From Ahaetulla prasina (lineage: Eukaryota; Chordata; Lepidosauria; Squamata; Colubridae): DNA of 64,000 nucleotides. This document shows positions 1-11,429 of this stretch, piece by piece. The stretch spans positions 149,941,358 to 150,005,357 of the forward strand of contig NC_080542.1 in the NCBI RefSeq assembly GCF_028640845.1, in the 5' to 3' direction. The first letter of the stretch is position 1. Each line of letters opens with the position of its first letter. The notes beneath the pieces are model-generated. The model ran no database searches, had not been told where the DNA came from, and was given only the letters and a program-made list of their open reading frames with translations. Both the position numbers and the translations under genes were made by a program.

Positions 1-97
1 AAATGATGTTTGAGGTTCAATATTTAATAACTGCAAGAGGGCCATTCAAACTTTGGAAGTATATTGAATTCCCCTGTTGGGCCTGATCTGGCAGTGC

Positions 98-196
98 AGG
101 AACCGATTCTGCAGGTTCAACAACAAGGCCACAGAAGCCGAGTGGGATGGGCAGGTCTCTGAGCTGATGGAGGCGGGTGCAGAGAACTGTTTTTGA
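98..196 (+). pseudogene. GIMAP-family 3' fragment
   Basis: The forward reading frame from about 98 to a TGA at 194-196 translates to a segment containing NRFCRFNNKATEAE. This closely parallels NRFLAFNNKAEGAERE near the C-terminus of the GIMAP gene 1.8 kb downstream. The match is to the end of the AIG1-type GTPase region. Nothing recognisable as the upstream G1-G4 part is in the window, so this is either a truncated relic or the last part of a gene whose body lies to the left. An AG at 94-95 could be a splice acceptor. The homology call is fairly sure; pseudogene status is inference. Confidence 0.6.
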
Positions 197-1421
197 GGAT
201 GGACCTGCTACATTATTCAGCTTTACTAAGAGTGCAACTTTTGGGAACAGTGTTTAGTAGGATTGGCAGGACCACTCCGGAGTAAATCAGAATTCCACAA
301 GAATGTCTATCTCTCTACCATCCCTCTATCTTCTGTCTGTCTGTCTGTCTGTCTGTCTTGCTCTGTCATCTATCTGATTTATATGGTGCTCAACTTTTGG
401 CTCAAATAAATACATCAGCATTTGGCATAAATTAATAAATCAGCATTTCAGGGGCCAGGTTGGATCCAAATCCCCTATTCTGAGAGAGGAGTGTGGAGGG
501 CTTGGCCCACTCATACTCCCCCCCCCCTCAGCATTGGGGTGGCAGCTGAACACCCCAAGTACATCACACACCCCCACCCAGAGCTCCATCTGGGGGCTCC
601 CTGCTGCAGAGACAGGGGAAAGGGGACCTGGACAGTGAAAAGTAATGCGGGGGGGAGCAGTTTTGGGGAGAGTTGCTTTGCTCCTCTCCCCGGGAGGATA
701 GGTTTAGGGGCTCCCTCTCTCCTGCATGATCCTTTGAAGGTTCTCTGCTCTTCATTCTCTTCTGAGTTTGTGTGTGGAACTCGGACGGAAGAAATAACAA
801 TTTACTCCATCCTTAAATGAGCCGGTGGGAAGCCCCAAACTTCAAGGTTCATTCCACAAGTTTATCAGGAACTGAGGTGACCTTCTCAAAATGGGAAGGG
901 GCTCTTGCATCCTACTCTGGGAGAAGGGCCATAGGGCAGGGGAGGTTCCTAAAGGGCAAAATTCAACTGGGGAGGGCACGGGTGCAAACCAACGTTCTCA
1001 CCAGAGGTTGTTCTCCTGGGATTGCAGGGATGCAGTAAAGGTTCCCATCAACAGAGCTTTCCCACCCCCCCCCCCAGGAAGGATTAGATTCAGACCACCT
1101 TGGAGGGGCTGTCGGGAGGAGTCTGGGGTAGCCAGGGGGGGGAGACAATCTGGGGCGACTCTTGGAGACAATCTGGAGGTGCAGCAGGAGCAGCTAAAGA
1201 TCCAGAGAAGAGGGTCCCTTTGACTATGGAGCTGGCTGTGGGGAGCTGCCAGACACTTTGGGCACCAACCTGCACCATTCCTGAAACCCCCAAAGGGCAG
1301 ATCCCAAGAATGGAAAGGCTGCATAAAAGGGGATCGGGTGGAGACTGCCTCTCCTTTGGCCGATTCTGTTTCTCTTTTCACACAGAAATCCCAGGTTTTG
1401 GGCTGTGCGACCGGTCCGAAA
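197..1421. other. Intergenic DNA between GIMAP fragment and GIMAP gene
   Basis: No convincing coding exon was recognised here; the open frames are short, overlap on both strands and show no family motif. A (CTGT)n microsatellite lies at 333-357. The right end presumably contains the promoter and 5' untranslated sequence of the GIMAP gene starting at 1422. No clear TATA box could be assigned. Confidence 0.5.
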
Positions 1422-2185
1422 ATGACTGCAAGCATCCAAGGTAAAGTCTTGGCCCCTGTGGGTGGGTGAGTGGGGTGGAAGATACTGTCCTGGGTGGAGG
1501 GACAGGGAATTATGGCCATATGCTGCTGACCAGCCCCCTTCTTTTCTCCTCTCCCCTTTGGGTTGTAGGGCCTGAACGGAGGATCGTCCTGGTGGGCAGA
1601 ACCGGAAATGGGAAAAGCACGACAGGAAACATAATTCTGGGAAGCAAAGTCTTTAAGTGTGGGAGGTCACTTTGGTCAGTAACACATTCATGCCAAAAGG
1701 AGGAGGCGCAGCTGAACGGCAGGAAGGTTGTGGTTGTTGATACGCCTGGCTTTTTCCAAACTGGTCGTCCAGACAAGGCTGTTGCTGCAGAAGTGAGCAA
1801 GTGTGTGCAGTTTTGCTCCCCAGGTCCTCACGTCATTCTGCACATCATGCGTTCTTTACATTTCTTCCCGGAAGAGGAGTACGTGTTTCAGCTGATCAAA
1901 CAGATTTTTGGCCTTCGAGCCAAGGATTACACGATCATCTTGTTCATCTGCAAAGCTGACCCAAAAGGGAAATCATTTGAAAAATTCATATCTGTCCAAG
2001 GGAAAAAGTATATTGCGGAATGCGGGAACCGGTTCCTGGCTTTCAACAACAAGGCCGAAGGAGCGGAACGAGAGGCTCAGGTGGCCAAATTGATGGCCAT
2101 GATCGATGATCTGGTGCAAACCAACAGATGTGCTCCTTGTTACACAGAAGACATGATGAACATCAACAGAAGACACAACCTGTGA
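1422..2185 (+). CDS. GIMAP: Short GIMAP (AIG1-type immune-associated GTPase)
   Basis: Two exons: 1422-1440 (ATG, MTASIQ, ends in phase 1 before GTAAAG) and 1569-2185 (after TTGTAG, stop TGA). The joined product is about 211 aa. G1/Walker A GRTGNGKS lies at residues 16-23 and the G3 motif DTPG at about 64-67. The GIMAP-specific block HVILHIMRSLHFFPEE follows. The expected G4 region reads FICKADP, where many GIMAPs have an FTRK-E/D-DL pattern, so nucleotide specificity may be altered. GIMAPs are GTP-binding proteins of lymphocytes that oligomerise and often attach to membranes through a C-terminal segment. This one ends soon after the GTPase fold and has no hydrophobic tail, so it resembles short cytosolic forms. 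Start choice rests on the splice phase and the in-frame ATG; further upstream non-coding exons are possible. Confidence 0.82.
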
Positions 2186-2339
2186 TTGTTTTCTTTTCCC
2201 TCAGAGACCAGAAAGTCTGTCTAATTCAGCTTCTGTTGCAAAGTGGCAACTCTGCCAAAGGCCGCAGCCCTTCTGTCCTGTGTTCTAATCCAGCCCTCAC
2301 CATGTGAAGAACCCGAGCCAGAGATTTGTGGCTGAGTCT

Positions 2340-2541
2340 TCCTGACCAATTTCTGATATTCCTTCCTGATTGCTTATTTGTAGCCTATGACCATCATTAA
2401 GTGTTGTACCTTGATGAAGGTATCTTTTCTTTTATGTACACTGAGAGCTTATGCACCAAAGACAAATTCCTTATGTGTCCAATCAGACTTGGCCAATAAA
2501 AATTCTATTCTATTCTATTCTATTCTATTCTATTCTATTCT
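2340..2541 (+). mobile_element. Snake-type CR1/L3 LINE 3' end with (ATTCT)n tail
   Basis: The block from about 2340 to 2500 (containing CCTTGATGAAGGTATC and CCAATCAGACTTGGCCAATA) recurs in reverse orientation at 20183-20435 and 54110-54235. Here it ends in (ATTCT)n at 2502-2541, which is (AATAG)n on the other strand. LINE 3' ends that seed AATAG/ATAG microsatellites are described for snake CR1-like elements. Only the 3' end is present. Confidence 0.75.
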
Positions 2542-2939
2542 TCTCCCAAGAATCCAGTTTCTCCCCTCGGATTTCCTTCAAGGGAAGAAAATTGAAAGAG
2601 CATGCTCCCCACCAAATCAACAAGCCCCTAATTCTCTACCACCTGGACAACTGTCCCTTTGAAAGCACAAACTCTTTGGGGCTTCCCTATCTGTCAGTCC
2701 TCTGAGGTAGACCAGGCCAGGAAGCCCATAAGACAAGGAAAATTAGAGTTTGACTTTATTGGTATAGAATCGATTATAGTAGCAGAATCTTGAAAGCGTC
2801 TCCCCTTCGCTCCTTCTGACACCAAAGAGCATCAAGGCAGGGCAGCCTTGAGGTCTTTCTCACCCTTACTTCTTTTCCTGGTGTGGATCTGTTTTCTTAT
2901 CAGCTGCCACATATTTTGCGCAAGGCCATCTCATCAATG

Positions 2940-3180
2940 TAATTATCTCCAACTCATGGGCTATGGACTGGCACTAGGCCATGGCCCACCAAGAACCGGG
3001 ATGCACTAATCAGAAAAGCTCCGTCCATGTACGTGCAGGATCCAGGCAGTGTATGAAACCATGGCCAGCTTGTCCACAGAAAAAAACGCCCCCCATGGAA
3101 TCGGTCCCTGGTGCCCAAAAGGTTGGGGGTTGTTGCTGTGCACCGCTTTCCATGGACGACACCTGTACTCCCTAGTGAGG
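2940..3180. mobile_element. Possible hAT-like DNA transposon remnant
   Basis: Text such as GGCCATGGCCCACCAAGAACCGGG and a terminal CCCAAAAGGTTGGGG resemble widespread short hAT-derived repeats of vertebrates. No terminal inverted repeats or target duplication could be confirmed. Low confidence. Confidence 0.3.
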
Positions 3181-3848
3181 GCATCTTTCTTTCAACCCTA
3201 GAACTTATTATTAAATCTCTCTCTCTCTCTTTACAAAAGAGGCTGTGTGTTTCATGGGCGGGTCAGGGCAGCTGGCGAGGCTCAGCATAACCTGCTCTGT
3301 GCCAGGATGCACTCAAAAGGTAGAGGGGAAGAGGGATGTTGTGCTATCATCTTGAGGAGGGGGACATGGAATTCACCAGCTTATACTCCAAGGGTGGGTC
3401 AGAATGCAGGGTCTCCCCCAAAGGTTTTCACCCTGGGTCCAGGGAGGGAGTCCTTCTGGATGGAAATCAGGATCCTGTTGGGTCCTTCCCATCTCTTAGC
3501 ATCCTTCAACTCCACTCCAGATGTTTCTCCTCACTGAGTTGCTTCGGGTCTTCTGGTCAAACAAGAGGAAGAAGGGGACGTGTCCAGCAGCCAAATTTGC
3601 AGCAGAAAGTTCAGGAGACAGACCAGAATTTCCTGTGGTCTGTCTCTTGAACAAATTTGGAAAGGACGATGTTCCACCCAGTTCCCCTTGGGGATAATGG
3701 ACCACATCTTGTCTGGCCATTCCTCTTCCCTGCCCTCTCCCATTCCTCCCCCAAGGTGGACATCCCCTTCTTTGGGTCCTTAGGAGCTGCTCTCCACCCT
3801 CCCAGATGTCTGAGCAACTGGCCCATGTTTCTAGGTGACCCCAGAGCT
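3181..3848. other. Unassigned DNA before the gap
   Basis: Contains a short (CT)n run at about 3218-3231 and several small open frames on both strands, none with a recognisable domain. No gene is supported. Confidence 0.4.
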
Positions 3849-3900
3849 TCCTTCTGACACCAAAGAGCATCAAGGCAGGGCAGCCTTGAGGTCTTTCTCA
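3849..3900 (+). repeat. 52-bp exact direct repeat abutting the gap
   Basis: Bases 3849-3900 are identical to 2811-2862, and the repeat stops exactly where the N run begins. The intervening 1 kb is unrelated. This may be a genuine local duplication or a misjoined contig end. Confidence 0.85.
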
Positions 3901-4000
3901 NNNNNNNNNNNNNNNNNNNNNNNNNNNNNNNNNNNNNNNNNNNNNNNNNNNNNNNNNNNNNNNNNNNNNNNNNNNNNNNNNNNNNNNNNNNNNNNNNNNN
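3901..4000. other. Assembly gap (100 N)
   Basis: Exactly 100 N, the usual placeholder for a gap of unknown size. By comparison with the other units, exon 1 and the upstream block of array unit 1 should lie in the missing sequence. Confidence 0.98.
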
Positions 4001-4165
4001 GTTGGGAGGTAGAAGATTGAGTACAGAGGTTGAGGTTGAATTGTTTTAGGTTGAGTTGACAGAGTAGGGTTGGGTTGACTTATCCTGGGGTAGAGTTTAT
4101 TAGGATTGAGTTGGGTAAAGAAGGATTGGGTAGAGTAGGGCTGGATAGAGTGTATTAGTTACTGA
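4001..4165 (+). repeat. Degenerate C-poor pentamer array, unit 1
   Basis: G/T/A-rich sequence built on variants of GTTGA, GTTGG and GTAGA with hardly any cytosine. Equivalent arrays sit downstream of exon 1 in units 2 (19100-19430), 3 (29590-30060), 4 (45955-46300) and 5 (55270-55615). It looks like a decayed pentanucleotide microsatellite. Confidence 0.7.
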
Positions 4166-5124
4166 GTAGGCTTGGGTGGCTTGAGGAAGGCCTGACTGCC
4201 TTTGTGTAACTGCACAATGGATGTGAGAAACACTGCCATTCCTATCAGGAGACCAAATTGGGAATGGAACGGAAACCAAGTTCATAATCATTGTCAAAGC
4301 TGGTTGATGGTCCCTTGCAGCTGTCAGACCTGGAAGCCATCTTTCTACCTTGGTGCCTTCAGGCTCCAGGCCTGGCAGGAGCCTCCTGTGGGGCGTTGGG
4401 AGGGGCTAGGACAGAGTGGAGAAGACCCTTAGCCAAAACCCAATTCCTTCTAGGAAGTCAAGGCCAAGGGGCCCTGCAGCTGTCGGAGGAGAAGGCGAAG
4501 AGATCTTCCGTTCCGGACTGGACCTGATTGACGGGTGGGGAGGGTGGGAAAGATTCCGGGTCTCCCAGCTGTGCTCTGAGGAACTTCAAGCCTCGGAATT
4601 TCCTTTCCTTGGGGCTGTTACTTGGAACCCTGACAGCAGCCTGTTGCACAGAGTTCATTCTTGGAGTGTAAATGATGGTTTGTTGCAAAGACACCCACAA
4701 CAACCCACACCTCGGGGTGTGTCTATAGAGGGGGATGGAACTCAATTCCCAGAGTTCTTTGCGCTAGCAAGCTGACCATCTGGAGGGTATCAGAGCTGGG
4801 GGAGGCTGGCTTAATGTGTGGCCAAACCTGGCTGATGGTGGCTTAGTTAGTAGATCAGGGTTTCTTAACTTTCTCGGGTGAGAAATTGGGTGGTTGGGTT
4901 GTTGTGGAGGAAAATAGGAGAATAAAGGAATATTATATGCCTGTTTGCTTCATTTAATTACTTAGAAAAATAAGAAATCAGGATTTTAAAAAGTCTAATC
5001 ACTTTAATAACATAAATTAATATCCAGCCATCTCTCTCTCTTCCTTCCTTCCATCCATCCATCCCTCTGTCCGTTTATCCATCCGTTTCTTTCTATTTAC
5101 CTGCACCCATCACAAATAGCATCT

Positions 5125-5250
5125 GAATTTTGAACACGGGGACGCCACAACCTGTGAGTAAGGGTGAAAAAGAGTTCCTTTTTGTCAGGCCCTTTGCAGT
5201 CTTGGTCACTAAAGGAACAGTCGTAAGTCGAGGCTTGTATCACATTTTCC
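5125..5250. mobile_element. MITE-like dispersed repeat fragment
   Basis: Ends in GTCGTAAGTCGAGGCTTGTA, the terminus of a palindrome-ended repeat family whose other end reads like TCCTCGACTTATGAC. The same fragment occurs at 20650-20760, 31030-31145, 47260-47370 and 56580-56690, so it predates unit duplication. Longer members lie at 6928-7380, 9592-9930, 14105-14285, 23030-23505, 26110-26440, 31955-32330, 43322-43746, 51300-51640, 58690-59160 and 61930-62260. Confidence 0.6.
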
Positions 5251-5307
5251 AAGAGTCATAGGGAAAATCACGCAGGTTAGTTCCTACAAGTGTGAACAAA
5301 ACCCATT

Positions 5308-5318
5308 TCTTTCTTTCA

Positions 5319-5352
<34 letters not shown>

Positions 5353-5512
5353 TTCTTTCTCTTTCTCTTTCTCTTTTCCTCTCTCTTTCTTTCCCTGTCT
5401 CTTTCCCTTTTTCTTTCTTTCTTTCTCTTTCTCTTTCCCTCTCTCTCTCCCTTTCCTCTCTCTCTCTCACTCTCTCTCTCTCTCTCTCTCTCTCTGTCTG
5501 TCTCCTTCAGTG
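5308..5512 (+). repeat. (CT)n/(TTTC)n polypyrimidine tract
   Basis: Almost uninterrupted C/T run in the intron before exon 3. Homologous tracts: 20820-20980, 47430-47585 and 56740-56955. In unit 3 the equivalent tract (31180-31650) runs directly into exon 8, showing that tracts of this kind have recombined. Long frames in it are low-complexity and not genes. Confidence 0.9.
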
Positions 5513-5786
5513 TTTCTTTCTATGCCCCCCTTGGGCGCAATTACAAAACCCATCCTTCCCAGCCTAGATTTGCAGTCCATCCTGCTAAAAAAATGGGATA
5601 TAAATAGGCAATGAGACTTTGATCCAGGTTTGCCATTCAACAGTTTTGATCCCAGGGGACTGAGATGGTGGAAACGTGGCTGGCAAAGTTGGGGCTGGGC
5701 CCATGAGCCGGATTTCTCTTTCTGAGTGCTAGAAGGGAGCGGCTTGGAGGAGGAGGAGGAGGAGGAGGAAGGACCCAACTAGGAGC

Positions 5787-5815
5787 ATCATCAGTGCTAG
5801 AAGGGAGGGGTTTGC
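5787..5815 (-). repeat. Penelope-type terminal fragment
   Basis: GCATCATCAGTGCTAGAAGG recurs near 21625, 48013 and 57293, and as variants near 15100 and 42270-43000. In reverse complement it contains CTGATGA, discussed under the hammerhead-like cores. It lies in the intron before exon 3 in every unit that keeps this region. Confidence 0.5.
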
Positions 5816-5882
5816 AGGAGGAAGAGGAGCAGGAGGAGTAAGAAGAAACCGGGTTCAAAAGGCCTCCCAGCCTCCTTGCCAG

Positions 5883-6894
5883 GGAGGCTCCCTTGAAGGT
5901 TTCGCAAGAGGCTGAGCAGACCTATCCTCCTGGCCCCCAGTGGTGACGAGGCTCAGGATAATGCCGCCTCAGCTCCAGCCCTTTAGAGGAGCAACGAGGA
6001 ATCGGAGGTTTCACGAAAAGAGGCTTGGAAGCCTGCCCTTGATCGTCCCCTACCTTCCATTCTGGGCCTCTTTCTGGGGTTCGGTGTGTTTGGAGCAGGC
6101 AGGGGACCTGGTGGCCTTCAAAGCCAGCCACGAGGGTGGCATGAACACCATTGAGCGCCATCAGATGATACCAGCTCTGCTTCTCCTTCTGTGGTAGATC
6201 CCGGAATCCAGGAGGTTATGCTGTAGGAGAAGCGATGGAGAACGCTGCTCTCGGCATGGAGGAGGAGGACGACAATGTCATCTCCGACTCCTTGAGCACT
6301 TTCTCTTGGAAACATCCATCGATGAAGGCGTGACGAGTCCTTTGTTTATCTGGTTGACACTTCCCAGTCCTCGGACTTGGCTTTCAATGATTGCAAGGAT
6401 GGTGTTGAGCAGTATGCCTGGTTGCCGACACAGTCGTAGAGTCCAAGGAAGACCCAGAGTGTGCGCCTGTACCTGGAAAACAAGAGGAGCAAGATGGCGT
6501 ATGCTCAGATGAGTACAACATAGATGAAGAGAAGGAGAGGCCCCTTGTCGCTCTCCTTGAATCAAGGAGGATCTTTAGAACAACCCAAAGTCGTCGAGCA
6601 GATTCCGAGACAACCCAGGACAATGTCGCTGTCTGTCTGGAGTCAGAAGACGAACTGGAGGAAGCCTCGTCTCTTGACCAGAGCAACAATGAGGACCGTG
6701 CTATGGTGGCGAGCTGAGGAAAACTCGACTCTCAGTCTCTCCTGGCGCTGAGCCACACCCCAGGAACATCCTTGCAGAGAACAACGGGCCCTTCTCGATG
6801 CCTCCCGTCGTTTAAGAATCTCCTGTGTTCCACCCAGATGGGAGGAAGGAGCCAAAAGCAGAACTGGAGTGTAACTGCAAACCTCTGGCGGAAG
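5883..6894 (+). pseudogene. Unit 1 exon 3 remnant (acidic NACAD-like exon)
   Basis: Aligns by eye to exon 3 of units 2 (21799-22995) and 5 (57459-58661). The acceptor and first roughly 80 bases are missing. At least a dozen further differences are deletions, mostly one base lost from a homopolymer (for example GCCCTC to GCCTC, GGGG to GGG) or a short loss such as TAC. No compensating insertions were seen. The frame is therefore shattered. The 3' donor GAAG/GTAAG is intact. The deletion-only pattern next to an assembly gap looks like uncorrected long-read sequence. Confidence 0.75.
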
Positions 6895-7194
6895 GTAAGA
6901 TTTCCCATTTTCTTCCCATTCAACAATTACAGATGGTTCTCACTTATGACTGTTTGTTCAGTGAAGTGACTTTGGGATCGATTGTCATGACCCTGTAGTC
7001 ACGTGATCAAAATTGGTTCATATTTATGATGGTCTCTCCATGTCACACGATCCTTTAGACCTTCCGGCAATGCCGAAACTGGATCTCCTTAATGACCGCG
7101 TTGCTCACTGAACAACCGCAATGGTTCTCTTAACAGGGCAGGGAAAGTTTTAAAATGGGACCAAATTCACTTAACAACTCTCTCGCATAGCAAC

Positions 7195-7250
7195 AGGGGT
7201 TGGACTGGAAGACCTCCAGGGTCCCTTCCAGCCCGAGGATTCTATGACTC
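7195..7250 (+). mobile_element. CR1 LINE 3'-end fragment in intron 3
   Basis: GGGTTGGACTGGAAGACCTC followed by GGTCCCTTCCAG is the conserved CR1 3' untranslated end. It sits within the MITE-like repeat. The same insertion is at 23315-23365, 48168-48220 and 58985-59040, so it was present before the units duplicated. Confidence 0.7.
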
Positions 7251-8649
7251 TCATAACACCTGCAGTGCTTCCATTAAGAATTGTGGAATGAAAGGGGATA
7301 AGATGGGGGCAAAGCTCACAATGTCTCACTTAACAACGGCAATGTGGGGCTCAATTGCCATTGTAAGTTGAGGACGGAGCCTTGCTAACGAAGACCTCGG
7401 ATAGAATACCCTAAAATATCTTTTTGCAGGATCTTCCAACGATTCTGAAAGCTACGAAGGATCGCTACCGGAATGGGAAGAGCCGAATTTTCCAGTACCA
7501 CGGACAGCTCAGGAGGTGCAGGTGTGGCCCTCGCAGACCAGAATGGGTGGACTTCAATTCCCAGAATTCCCTAGTCAGTCGCATTTCAGGTGGGCTGGGC
7601 TGAGAGAGAGAGAGAGGCTCATAGTCACCCAGCTGGCTTTCCTGCCTAAGGTGGGACTAGAACTCGCTGTCGCCTAGTGATTGCTCCAGCGTTCACCCGA
7701 CCCACAATTGCGAAGACAGGAGGGTTGATGGGAAGATGCCCAATAAAATAAATAAACAAAAGACTTTTTCAAAAATGATCTTGGACGTTAAGCGAGGCCA
7801 GCTAAGGGCCTTTCCAGGAAGGTAAAGAGAAATTGATGGGCCATTCTGGAGAGAGCGTAAAAGCCCTCTTTCAGCCAAAGGGATCCGCTAAGTAGTAAGG
7901 GATGAGTAAATGTATTTGTTTCTTTCAGACCCAGCTGACGCATTCCCTGGGGACTGGCGAAGATTCCATTAGGAGGCCCAAACTAAGCCGAAGCGAAAAG
8001 AAAGCTCGAAAGGTAACTCCCTTCTCCCTTCCTTCCTTCCTCCTTCCTTCCTTCCTTCCTTCCTCCTTCCTTCCTTCCTTCCTCCTCCTTTCTTCTCTCC
8101 CTCCTTCCTTCCTTCCCTTCATTCTTCCCCCCTTTGGCTCAATGCCACGCAGCTCTCTTTTGTGCCTAAGGTGACACTAGAACTCACCACCTTTATTAAG
8201 AGTGTTTATCTGGAGTTTGTTAGTTTCCTGATCTGGTCTACCTCAAAGGGTTGACAAGGTGAAAGTCTTCCACTCATTGTAGTAGGCATCTGTCAACATA
8301 TTGCCAGACGCCACAGAGCGCCTTGGAACAACTCCAATTTTGGGGGTCTCTCTTGCCCTTTCTTTGGTTCTGGACTGAGATCTCCCACCGCACTAGAGAA
8401 GTTAAGTTCTCTCAAGAGGTCAGAAGAAGACTTCTGCATGGTTCCTACCAGAAACATCTTGTGGTCTCCAGAACTTTCCACAGTTCATGGTCCACCATGT
8501 CTTGAAGAAGACCGCACCTCAAGATGGCCTTCCGTGGAAGCAAGGGGTTGGTCTACAGGACCTCAACTCTAGCATTGGGTGGGAGAAGGTCCCTCCTTCT
8601 CCTTATTCTTCAACCAGCTCTTTGGTTGACCTACAAGAGGCCTCCTTAG

Positions 8650-8979
<330 letters not shown>

Positions 8980-8982
8980 TGA

Positions 8983-9382
8983 AGAGGGAGGGAGGGAGGG
9001 AGGAGAGATAGGTGGATGGGTGGAAGGAAGGAAGGAAGGGAGGATAAGGAGAAGGAAGGAAGGAAGGAAGGAAGGAAGGAAGGAAGGAAGGAAGGAAGGA
9101 AGGAAGGAAGGAAGGAAGGAAGGAAGGAAGGAAGGAGAGAGGGAGAGGGAGGGAGGGAAGGAGGGAAGGAAGGAAGGAAGAAGGAAGGAAGGAAGGAAGG
9201 AAGGAAGGAAGGAAGGAAGGAAGGAAGGAAGGAAGGAAGGAAGGAAGGAAGGAAGGAGGGGTGGGTGAGAGGGAAGGAGGGAAGGGGGAAAGGGAAGGGA
9301 AGGAAGGGAGGAAGGGAAGGAGAGAGAGAGAGGGAGAGAGAGAGAGAGAAAGAGAGAGGGAGGGGGAGAGAGAGAGAGGAGG

Positions 9383-9445
<63 letters not shown>

Positions 9446-9545
9446 GAAGGGGAAAGGAAGGAAGGAAGGGAGGAAGGGAAGGAGAGAGAGAGAGGGAGAG
9501 AGAGAGAGAGAAAGAGAGAGGGAGGGGGAGAGAGAGAGAGAAAGG
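8983..9545 (+). repeat. (GGAA)n and (GA)n purine tract in intron 6
   Basis: Long (GGAA)n followed by (GA)n, with an internal duplication of the block near 9285-9370 at 9445-9540. Homologous purine tracts follow exon 6 in units 2 (25505-26070), 4 (50715-51260) and 5 (61335-61880, 63385-63935). The large frames on both strands are low-complexity. Confidence 0.92.
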
Positions 9546-10654
9546 TAGAGGCTGAGTGACTGACTAGAGGGACATTCGTATTTTTAACACCGGTAGTCCT
9601 CAACGTACGTCCACCATTGAGCCCAAAACTTCCATTCTGAAGTGAGACTACCATTGCCTCAGACGTTATGCCAATCACTGCAGTTGTTAAAGGGAGTCAC
9701 AATGGTCATTAAGTGAATCCGGCTTCCCCATTGACTCTGCTGGTCCAAAAGATCTCCAATGGGGGATCACGCAACCCCCGGGGGCCACCGCCACCGTCAT
9801 AAACGTGAGTCCGTTCCAAATTGTCTGAATTTGGATTGACGTCTGGAGAAACGTGGTCGTAGGTCACTTTTTCCTTGCTCTTCTGTCTTTGGTCGCTAAA
9901 CGAATGGTTGCACGTTGAAGACTTCCTGCATTGTGATAGATTGGCCTCCGCCTTTCTTGACTGGAGAACCAAGAGATTGTCTTCTTCTCACCTCAGTTGG
10001 AGAAATCAGATTGGAAATGTAGGTTTAGGGAAGGGGTCCTCTCCAATTCCTGGTTGAAGGACCTGGCCTCCTGGTAGAACGTGGAAGGGTCTTCTAGGCC
10101 AACCATCTGGGACTGTTGGAGAACGTCTTTGCTGGGTGTCTTTCTCTGGAGACGGGCCAAAGTCAGGTCTCTTTCTCCACCAAAAGGGAGGAAGATCTGA
10201 AGGCCCTCCATTAATTTCTTCTGCAGGTCTACCAAGAGGCGGCGGAGAAGTTCAAAGTTCCTATGGAGCACTCGTCCTCGATCACCGAAGCAGCTTTAGC
10301 CCCCACCATCAAGGAGGAGAGCGAGGAAGAGGAGGAGGTAAGGAGAGCCAGATGTCAACCTTCTCCAGACTTGAGGTGGAGGTGGGGGTGGAAAGGAGGG
10401 AAGCCCAAGAGGAATGAGAACCTTCATGATGTCCTCCTAAGAGGTCCCCCTCGGAGGTCCAAGGGGAGTAGACATCTCGGGAGGCAGGCTATTCACCCTG
10501 ATGCTGTGGTCAGGTGTCTCTCAGATGTGAAGGGAGTGTTCTACATAGAAGGACCCCAAATCGCCAGGGCTCAGAGGGACATCCAGTCCAACCTTCTGCC
10601 CAAGATCGGAGACTTCATACCGTCCCACATGTGAGGATCGGGGGTCCTTCGTGC

Positions 10655-11186
10655 TGATGTTTGATCGTTGTTCCCATATAACACCGATCCTGCGGCTGCT
10701 GGCTCTGTGGTCTTTGGTGCGCTTTACAGGTTTAGTTACACCTTCAAAGCGCCCATGGCTTGGGCCTACTTACGGGACCGCCTGCTGCTACCTCATGCCT
10801 CCCACCGAGGATACGCTCACAGGAGGGTCTCTCAGGCCGTCCGCCAAACAATGTCGGCTGGCAGCCCAGGAAGGGCCTTCTCTGGAGACGCTCTGGAACG
10901 AACTTCCCCCTGGATTGCGTCAATTGCCTGACCTTCGGACCTTTCGCCGTGAATTGAAAACGCATTTATTTATTCAAGCGGGACTGGCTTAATATTTTTA
11001 ATATTTTTAAATTTTTTTAAAATTCTTTTAACTGGGTTTTATCATTTTAGGGTTTCTAATTTTAAATTTTAAATTTTTCATTTGGCCTTTTTCTAATATG
11101 CTCGGTTTTAAATTGTTGTTTTACTTGTATATTTCTTATGTTTTTATCTTTTGGCTGTACACGCTGAGTCCTTCGGGAGAATAAAA

Positions 11187-11217
<31 letters not shown>
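10655..11217 (+). mobile_element. L2 LINE 3' fragment
   Basis: Frame-shifted translation contains [15 protein letters not shown] and the weakly preserved C-terminal blocks of the L2 reverse transcriptase protein seen intact at 40964-41968. It ends with CTGAGTCCTTCGGGAGAATA and an (AAAT)n tail. Only in unit 1 intron 7. Confidence 0.85.
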
Positions 11218-11218
<1 letters not shown>

Positions 11219-11429
11219 AAAATGTTTCTGAGGCCACAAATCCATTTCAACCTCTTGAGGGACCATCTCTTGGTAGCTTCTTAAGCCAGCTCCATGTTCT
11301 TTCTGAAGATGCTAAGCTTGGACTTCAGGTTGCTGGGACACCATAAAGTGTTGGAGAAGTCATCCCATGGTGGGGTAAGTCTCCTGGAACCTTACTCCAT
11401 TGTTACGATAATGATTAAGGAAATCAATA

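Noticed and set aside
3849..4020. Frame crossing the N run
   Set aside because: It is translated through undefined bases and has no meaning.
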